From contig CM060988.1 in assembly GCA_030765065.1 (NCBI GenBank), positions 195,112,565 through 195,176,564 on the forward strand: a DNA stretch of 64,000 bases, read 5' to 3'. The number at the start of each line of letters is the position of its first letter. Position 1 is the first letter of the stretch. The DNA comes from Deroplatys truncata. Taxonomy: Eukaryota > Arthropoda > Insecta > Mantodea > Mantidae. Under the pieces are notes generated by a model. The model was not told where the DNA came from and searched no databases. It saw nothing but the letters and a program-made list of their open reading frames with translations. The position numbers were made by a program, and so were the translations under genes. Below, one piece after another: positions 56,837-64,000 of this stretch.

Positions 56837-58226
56837 ACAACATAACTTAAAAAAGAAAGGTCGGATAAATGCCAAACTTGGTATTTAAGTTCAGTATCTT
56901 CCAAAGATGCGACACGAAGATTTTAAAAAAAATATCCTCCCACCGCAAACTACCCTTTATATGGAAAAATGTTCGAATATTTCGAAAATGTTTCTAACCA
57001 TTTTGATTAAAATACCGGCTGTTTTTAGGATATCATCATACAAATTAAATGTATATCCTGAGTTTTTGGGGGATAGCTTGTGAAATCATCTTTAATCGGA
57101 ATACTTTTTATATAATCTTATATAAGGTAAACGCTAAGCGACATATGAAAGTGTACTACACAAAAACTATAGATCTCTTTAAAATACGCAATTTATTTCA
57201 AATACATTTTTGTGTTGCATCAGCCATTTCCGAGATATTCTTAATTACGAATTGTTCAATGTTTTATCATTGTTTTTGTCCCATCGATTTTCATTAGTTT
57301 CTCGCAATTGCATGGAAAGAGTATGGCATTTTAAAGCCAACATGTAGCATCCAAATCTTCAACAATAGACTGTCCTGTTCTCTTTGTATCTATAACAAAA
57401 TGTGTATTGCAGCTATTTCTGCAAAGGTTTATCTCATTAAAATCAAGCAGATAGAAAAAGAATATGATGTGTTACACTCACATGACATTCTCTACTCTTG
57501 TACAAACTATTTTTACAAACGCTTATTCTCCACATACTTCGTGTTAATCGAGATAAACATTTGCAGAGAACTATCTTATTGCTAATTTTCTTGTAGATGT
57601 AAGAGGAATATGGTAGGCTTTAAGTGATAGTCAAATGTATTAAGAGCTGGTAGCTATGTGGCGTATTCCATTCTCTTTGTATGTCCAGGACATAAAACAA
57701 GGAATAACGAATTCCTATTTGAGAAAAACTATAAGTAATGGAAAATTCAAACAAATAACAAACAATATCTCGGAAATGGTTCACTCCACAAATAAAATGT
57801 ATGAGACACACATTGTGTATTTTAACGAGATCTACATTTCTTGAGTAGTAAGATTTTGTCTATCTCTTACGGTTTACCAGTTATACAAAAGCCATTCAGA
57901 AAGAAGAGGACTTTTAGGGATATTCCCAGAAAATTCAAGATATACATTTCATTTGCCATGAAAATATCTTAAACATATGATATTTTAATCAAAATCGTTT
58001 AGAGCCATTTTAGAGAAAATCAAAATTTTCGAAAAATTTTCCATGTAAAGGGTAGTCTGGGGTGGGGGGATTTTCTTGAAAAATCTTCGTGTCGTCTCTT
58101 TGAAAGATAGCGGACGTAAATTAAAGGGGGCCTCAAAACACGTATTTCCGTTGAAACCTCGGTATCGAATTTTTGGGTGGAATGCAATATTTCCCCTACT
58201 TACTATACGTAGTAGAGAAAGTATTA
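56620..58226. repeat. Inverted pair of family Z copies with a compound microsatellite
   Basis: A reverse copy at about 56620-57460 is followed by a forward copy at 57462-58226, tail to tail. In the reverse copy the internal CA tract has become (GT)n(GA)n(GT)n at 56746-56835. Frames across it are accidental. Confidence 0.7.
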
Positions 58227-58638
58227 AGCTTTCATATGAATAGTTTATATGCCCACTAAAAAGCAATACAGGTAGAGAAAGTCATGTGAATGTAACATCA
58301 GTTTTTTTTTCATTTTAGAAACAAGTACATTTGGATAGTGTGCAAGGAGAAGGCCACTGAGGTGTCGAGATAAAGTGAGAAACATTTCATTGCAGAGATA
58401 AGCTTGGAATCGCTGGCTACAAAATTTCACTTGGACATGCAATTCCATGGTCAATACTTTTGACCTTACATCACCTCCTCGCATACCCAAGGGTTTAGCC
58501 CAGAACAAATAGAACTGATACTCGTAACATATTATCTCTGTGGCACAAATCCTGTCTCGCTTTGACGACTCATCGACAGACACTTCCGGTATATACTGCT
58601 GACGTTCCCAGAAATAAAAGGCAGTCGTTTGTTTTTAC

Positions 58639-58708
58639 CTGATCTGTATTCAGCTTTTACACTCATCAGCACGGTCACAGCCAAGAAAACGTTCACAAAT
58701 AAGGTCAT
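58639..58708 (-). CDS. Exon 1: start codon and signal peptide of the EB/EGF-like protein
   Basis: From the ATG at 58706-58708 (minus strand, context AACCATGA) it encodes 23 residues plus one base: MTLFVNVFLAVTVLMSVKA is a typical secretory signal peptide with a hydrophobic core and a small-residue cleavage site (VKA before EYRS). The donor gtaaaa follows 58639 and leaves phase 1, which fits the phase-1 entry of exon 2. The protein is therefore predicted to be secreted and would be cut after about residue 19. Confidence 0.72.
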
Positions 58709-58778
58709 GGTTCAGTATTAATGTCTTACTCATTACACGTACAAATGAAAATTAACTCGTTTCTACCTCCTACCTGCA

Positions 58779-58859
58779 GATAACTTTATCGCACTCTTAT
58801 CGGTAAGAGATTAGGCCAGCACCAACTTTATCACGCACCGATATTTGGAAAGTTGATAA
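58779..58859 (-). promoter_or_regulatory. Cluster of five GATAA motifs upstream of exon 1
   Basis: GATAA or its complement TTATC at 58779, 58786, 58797, 58828 and 58855, within 81 bp and 70-150 bp before the start codon. GATA factors act on such sites in insect gut, fat body and blood-cell genes. Site function is inferred, and the transcription start is not located. Confidence 0.4.
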
Positions 58860-58987
58860 ATATTTGTAGCTTCAACAATGATTAGGTTTAGGGTACACTC
58901 AGGTAATAAAACTGCAACCAAAAGTTTTCTGATAGTTTTTAGACTTTACATAACCAAACATTTATAACCGCATTTTGACTTTGTCTA

Positions 58988-60434
58988 GTACTTATCTATA
59001 GTGAAGTACAGAATGTATTGTATTCCATCCAAAAGTTCGATATCAAGATTTCACCGAAAATGTACGTTTTGGGGTCCTCTGAATCCAAAAAAAAAAGAAA
59101 ACAGTTTTAGAATAGCGTCTGTAAAACGTTGAGTTTCATTTATGGACGCTCTTTAACTACTATGGTCCTTAGCGTCCCATTCTATATTGGGCGTGAAAGA
59201 CTGGAAATTTTGCTCAGAGGCCTCTTATCAGGCTTGAGGTTCTTTTACGTGCCGTAAATCTATGACATGGGACTACCGGCTTTACTTCCCTTCCGAAGAA
59301 AGCCATGTTAAGGATTTTTACTCCCGAAAAAAATCCATCGCCCTCCGTCGGGTTTGAACCCGCGAGCTTGGGAACTAGAGGCTAGCATGGTAACCACTAC
59401 ACCACGGAGGGCGAAAATCTCCCACCCCCAAACTTTTCGTTATTTATTATTTTCTCAAAATGGCTCTATCGACTTGGATTAAAATACCATATGTTTTCAG
59501 ACACAGCCTATGCAGTCCTCCTTATTCTACATAACTTTTGCATAATTGGTAAACAGCAAGAGAAAGAAAATCTTACTAAAAAATCTGTTACATTCACATG
59601 ACTTTCTCTACCCTTTATCGCTTATTAGCGGATATAGAAATTATTTTTAGGAAAGTTTATTTTGCTATCTACTTCATTTTAATCGAGACAAACCTTTGCA
59701 AGACTAGCTACATTACACATTTCGTTATAGATACAAAGAGAACAGCGATAGTCAAATGTTTAACAACTGGACGCTATATGCTGGCCTTAAAATTCCATAC
59801 TGATTCCATGACATCGCGAGAAACAACTGAAAATCGACTGGACCTTAAAAGAGTGACAAAGAATTCAGCAATTCAAACCATTAATAATGGATATCACGGA
59901 AATGGTGATGCCATAAAAAATTCTTTGAAATAAACTGTGTGTTTTAAAGAGATCTACTTTTTTTTGTGGAATATGTATATTTTCGTCTATCGCTTAACAT
60001 TTACTAGTTATACAAGACTATACAAAATTCCTTCCGAATGAAGAGGAGGCTATTCACAGAAAATTCAAGATATGCATGTAAATATCTTTAATATATGATA
60101 TTTTAATCAAATTCGTTAGAGCTACTGTTTAGTAAATAAAACATTTCGAAAAATGTTCCATGTAAAACGTAGTATGGGGTGAGTGGATTATTTTGAAAAT
60201 CTTCGTATCGCTTTTTGGAAGATACTAACTTAAACATCAAGTTTGGTATTTATCCGACCTTTCGTTTTTGAGTTATGCTGTTCACAGACACACACACACG
60301 GACCTTTTTCTAAAAATGATTTTTTTTTATTTGGGGAGCCTCAAAACATGTATTACCAGGTAAAATCTGGGTATAGAATTTTTGGGTGGAATGCAAATAC
60401 TTTCCCTGCTTACTATATGCAGTAGAGAAAATAA
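58988..60434. repeat. Inverted pair of family Z copies, one split by a SINE
   Basis: A reverse copy runs 58988-59590, interrupted at 59128-59413 by SINE A, and a forward copy runs 59586-60434. The forward copy has CA repeats at about 60290 and ends GCAGTAGAGAAA. Confidence 0.65.
59128..59413 (-). repeat. tRNA-derived SINE (family A), best-preserved head
   Basis: Read from 59413: a 72-nt tRNA-like head with matching acceptor-like ends (GCCCTCCGTGGTGTAGTGGT at the start, GGAGGGC before the body), A box and B box (GCGGGTTCAAACCC). Then comes the body with GGCACGTAAAAGAACCTCAA. Because the body follows without a terminator, I treat it as SINE and not as a tRNA gene. Confidence 0.8.
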
Positions 60435-60435
60435 A

Positions 60436-61040
60436 AATTCTAGCAGCCAAATTAATGGAAGAAAAAAAATCTATTACTGTTTTTGGACACAAACATCAAA
60501 TGGTAATACAGTTTACGTGTTTTGGTGGTTTTTCAGATCGTTCATTTTATTAGTTTATACATTTTTAAAAAAAACAACCAAAATTGCAACTCTTTTGTAT
60601 GTGGTGTTTTCAAAATTACCTTAGTAATTGAGTAGAGCACTATTTTTGTGTATTTCTTGATTTTGCGGTGAAGATAGGATTTTATTTGACGGAGGGATAA
60701 AATGTCAAAGTTGGGAATTTTCAACGTTTTTTCCCTTAATTCCTCATTTTCGGTTCACTTTTTACGACTTCGCGAATTTATTTCTCCATTAGTTTAAGTC
60801 ACATGTCGATGAAAGTGTGTGGATGTACGGACATCAAAAAAGAACGCTCTACCCAATGAGTGAAAGATAATTTTGAAAACACCACGTACGTTTCAATTTT
60901 GGCATATTCTTCAAAAAGTTATAACACTTTGGTAAAATGAACGCTCTGAAAAACCGCCAAAACACGTAAACTGTGTTACCATTTCATCTTTATGTAAAGA
61001 AAAATTAGATGTTTCCCTCCATTAATTTGGCTGCTAGAAT
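60436..61040. mobile_element. Small palindromic MITE
   Basis: Ends ATTCTAGCAGCCAAATTAAT and, inverted, CCATTAATTTGGCTGCTAGA. The inverted match continues inward over roughly 170 bp (for example GTAATACAGTTTACGTGTTT on the left with its complement near 60964-60985). No coding frame of note. A fragment of the same family lies at 5740-6007. Confidence 0.7.
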
Positions 61041-61967
61041 GTTTTAAAGCACACACGAATACTTTCTTGAGGGGGGATGTATATATTTCAGATCCATGTG
61101 TGCTTGATGAATCTGTAAATGTGCGTATTAAGGGGCGTGTCATTAAATTTCATTTTCACAATAAAAGCCATCACTTCAGTTCCAAAGAAGTTTGGTTTTG
61201 TAAAGTTTGCTGCGCTGACACTAAGTGCGTCACCTGATAACAGATCACGTATGCGTCCATAGCTAATTGCCCTATTCGCGGCAGTGCACGGAGCTTGAAT
61301 ACGCTCAGTCAAGGTGACTTTCCAGGAATGCGACAAGGAAAACGTTGTTGGTGCTGCTGCTGCTGTTAGCAATGAATATTGCTGTGCTGCTGTTGATGTG
61401 CTGCTTAGTTGCAGCGGTTCGAACCGAGGACTCTGTGGCTGCTCACTCCATTGGTAAGCGTTTTTTCTCCATAATATCGTCTTTGTGATATTGGCCAAAT
61501 CTATGCAGGGATGGACAAAAACAGGTATACCTACCGTAATATTTTGTGTAGCAACACAATAAGAATTCTATATTCAGCAAGATGGGGCTCTTGCTCTCTA
61601 AGCATAAATTGTGCCAGACTTCCTAGCAAGGGCACATATAGAATTTTATTTTGAGACGGTGCTAATCTGCATAAAATTAAAAATTTGGAACACGTGCAAA
61701 GAGACGACTAAAATACCTTGATGTGTACACAATTGTCAAAGAGCTATTATTTAAAACGAGTGCACTTTTTAGGTTCTTCAGTTTCTATGTGGTGTGTCTA
61801 TATAAATATGCTCGTTATTACAAAGTGGATTTTACTAAATTTGTCACAAGTGTTAACATATTTTCAATTTAAAATTTTAGGAACAATTTGAAAGTACGAC
61901 TATACAAAATTTCTTCCGAATGAAGAGGAATTCGAGGATCATTTTAAAAAATATACTACAGGATGTT
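61041..61967. other. Upstream flank of the host gene, unclassified
   Basis: A 136-codon minus-strand frame (61088-61498) has no recognisable domain and includes a low-complexity CTG/CAG-rich stretch and a B-box-like GGTTCGAACCG near 61420, so it is probably repeat-derived. Nothing else recognised. Confidence 0.35.
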
Positions 61968-63064
61968 TAGAAAACAGAGGGCATAATTTCAGGTATGCAT
62001 TCCGCATGTGTAGACAATAAAAAAGTTCATTAGAACATGTGTCCGGAAATGCTTGGTTTCTGAGTTATGGCCTTCAAAACAGTGCACCGGAACGTATTTC
62101 TTACCGCAGGTAGTTTTCTTTAAGGGAGATGTTCAAAGTGTCCACCTCCTGCTTGAATACAGGCCTCACATCGACGTCTCATGGCCGTGCGAACACGAAC
62201 CCAAATTCCAGGAGTATTGCGTATTTCCTCACAACCTGCCACAATTCGATTGCATGTCAGGCACCGGAGACGAATACACCAACGCTTTTAAATGGCCGCA
62301 CAAGTAGAAATCGACAGGATTCAAATCAGGTGAGCGTGGTGGCCAAGCAATTGGACCACCTGTACCTATCCATCGATCAGGAAACCTTCGATCCAAGTAC
62401 CGGCGAGCGATACGACTGAAGTGTGCAGGACCGCCATCGTGCAAGAAGAGAGCTTGTTGAATGCTCAGTGGAGTGTCTCAGTGGGTATGGTCTTGGTGAT
62501 GAGATGGAACAATTGTATGTACTTTTTTATATGCACATACTTGCTGATTGTGGAAATTTGTAATGCCATCTCGTGTGAACTGCTTATCTGTAAATAATAC
62601 TAAGGCAGGAAAGTTCGGATTTGTAGCCCTCGCAGTCTTCAGATACATCTGGAGTTGTAGATCTTGATCGTCCCCTACCTTGAACTCCCTATGAGCGCAC
62701 AGACGGCGATAGACACGTCCAAATGTCTTCGCTGTGGGTGTAAAGGACGAGCCAGCGCAACATTGCCGTCCGCCTTACCGTACATTGAAAGTACATTTCT
62801 GCCAGCTCCTGATTTGAGTACATGTCGCTCAGTCGAGCGCCAAACACAACACTCGATGTACCTTTCGCCTCGGAATGAACTGTCAAGAGTGTCGTGTTAA
62901 TATGTTCTGTCACGGCAACTGCCTGTGGAAAGAAAAACGTTATGGTAGAGTATCACTATTTGAGGGCCATACTCAGAAACCAAGCATCTCTGAACACGTT
63001 GTAATGGACCTTTATGTCTACATACCTGAATTCATGCCTTCTGTTTTTGAAACATTCTGTATAA
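61968..63064 (-). mobile_element. Mariner-like element, 1.1 kb, decayed
   Basis: Inverted ends of about 100 bp: left GGATGTTTAGAAAACAGAGG through GGAAATGCTTGGTTTCTGAG, right the complement (AAACCAAGCATCTCT through GAAACATTCTGTAT). The transposase relic between is on the minus strand. Confidence 0.75.
62229..62444 (-). pseudogene. Mariner-like transposase C-terminal fragment
   Basis: A minus-strand frame with HDGGPAHFSRIARRYLDRRF (second catalytic aspartate), then WIGTGGPIAWPPRSPDLNPV and DFYLCGHL (third catalytic aspartate). The N-terminal region near 62690-62913 is in another frame with stops between. Confidence 0.75.
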
Positions 63065-63079
63065 ATGATATTTCGTGAT

Positions 63080-63198
63080 GGAAGCTTTTGTTGAGAATCT
63101 TCGTGTCACATCTTTGGAAGATCCTAAAATTTAATACCAAGTTTTAGATTTATCCGAGTTTTCATTTTTGAGTTATGCTGTTTGCGTGCGCGTGCGCG

Positions 63199-63231
<33 letters not shown>

Positions 63232-63355
63232 CAGGACCATTTCCTAAACATGCTTTTCTTTTTTAAGGGCACTCAAAACCTCGGTATCGAATTTTTGGAT
63301 GGAATGCAATACTTTCTCTACCTAACACATACGGGAAACAGATAGGGAAAGTAGA
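63080..63355 (+). repeat. Family Z fragment with (GC)n(CA)n microsatellite
   Basis: The 3-prime third of a family Z copy: AATCTTCGTGTCACATCTTT, then a GCGCGC/CACACA tract at 63184-63231 in the usual internal position, then a worn GGTATCGAATTTTTGGATGG and GGGAAAGTAGAAA end. Confidence 0.65.
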
Positions 63356-64000
63356 AAAGTGTACAACGAATAAAATGAAATTTCATGAGAAACACACATA
63401 AATTGTAATATAATTCTTTCCACACATTAAAAATGGGAATTTTCTTTCCGATAATTTGGCTATTACAATTTTTTTTAAAGCGGAGAGGAATACTTCTTAA
63501 GCAGGGTTGCCAATTCGTACTGTTAGACTTGCGTTAAACGACCTTTGAAATTTTCAAAACAAAATATCCAAATGTTAATGGATAAGATGTTAGGTAATGT
63601 TGCTCCGGTTGACGTGTCATGGCGGGTGTCGCGCAACGTCAGGCAAGCTACCCTGTAGAAAAGAAAACATCGCTAAAATTCCGCGAATGTGTGTCATGTC
63701 TTTTTAAATGCCCCATGGTTGTTTAAGCACTTCCGATTATGTATTCTGGCGCAATTTATTGAATTGGTTATATATTCTAACGTGATTTTGTCAGCAGTCA
63801 ACAATCAACATGGAGAACTTGCGCATCGTTGCGGAGAATGAGATCTTAAATAATGACGCTGTCCTAATGGAAAATTGCGACATAGAACAACTCGCAGAAG
63901 AGCTAGCAATCTTTGGATGCAGTTCTGCACTTCTGCACTTCTCAGGAGCTCTTCAACTCATACTTGCTTAAGTTCATGTACAGGAACAGCTGTCCCAATC
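63356..64000. other. Right edge, unclassified
   Basis: A short plus-strand frame from the ATG at 63811 (MENLRIVAENEILNNDAVLM, 53 codons, stop near 63970) has no domain I know. It could be the start of something cut by the window or chance. The rest is unrecognised. Confidence 0.3.

Noticed and set aside
59341-59412. tRNA gene
   Set aside because: The 72-nt head folds like a tRNA but runs directly into SINE body sequence shared with two other copies.
61088-61498. 136-codon gene upstream of the host gene
   Set aside because: Low-complexity content, a B-box-like segment inside, and no recognisable family or signal peptide.

Overview
This window is intronic DNA from a large, repeat-rich insect genome. 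Spliced coding exons, tRNA-derived SINEs, many Tc1/mariner remnants, long minisatellites and very long introns all point that way; a polyneopteran (cockroach, termite or stick-insect type) is my guess, not a demonstration.

Host gene. Five small exons on the minus strand form one reading frame: exon 1 (58639-58708, signal peptide), exon 2 (56319-56456), exon 3 (45633-45758), exon 4 (18667-18816) and exon 5 (9624-9755). Every junction is phase 1, every internal exon is a multiple of three, and exons 2 to 5 each encode one cysteine-rich module of the EB/EGF-like type. This predicts a secreted multi-module protein, 205 codons so far, running off the left edge. Nearly everything else lies in its introns.

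Main element. In intron 3 (between exons 4 and 3) lies a 16,978-bp insertion at 26896-43873, flanked by a perfect 6-bp direct repeat (AATAGC). It is an almost perfect palindrome: two arms of about 8.4 kb around a short unique centre (35337-35415). Each arm carries one gene for a protein-primed family B DNA polymerase (zinc fingers, exonuclease motifs, polymerase motifs A, B and C), read from centre to end, and no other recognisable gene: no integrase, capsid, ATPase or protease. The rest of each arm is layered tandem repeats, including an array of tRNA B-box-like motifs about every 140 bp. Size and 6-bp duplication match Polinton/Maverick elements; palindromic architecture and polymerase-only content do not. 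Both polymerase copies carry the same in-frame TAA between the exonuclease and polymerase halves; the left copy has an additional frameshift.

Other regions. 1-9.6 kb: SINEs and mariner-like remnants. 10.8-14.1 kb: three-level nest of DNA transposons with a TTAGG-like minisatellite. 16.3-17.1 kb: 36-bp minisatellite. 17.4-22 kb: SINE and mariner remnants around exon 4. 22.3-25.8 kb: inverted-repeat element whose terminus has been amplified into a 2.8-kb, 60-bp-unit satellite. 45.9-49.2 kb and elsewhere: many copies, some tandem, of a dispersed repeat of about 0.85 kb (called family Z here) with CTTTCTCTAC ends. 51.5-54.1 kb: AT-rich nested tandem duplications. 54-64 kb: family Z, mariner and MITE copies around exons 1 and 2.
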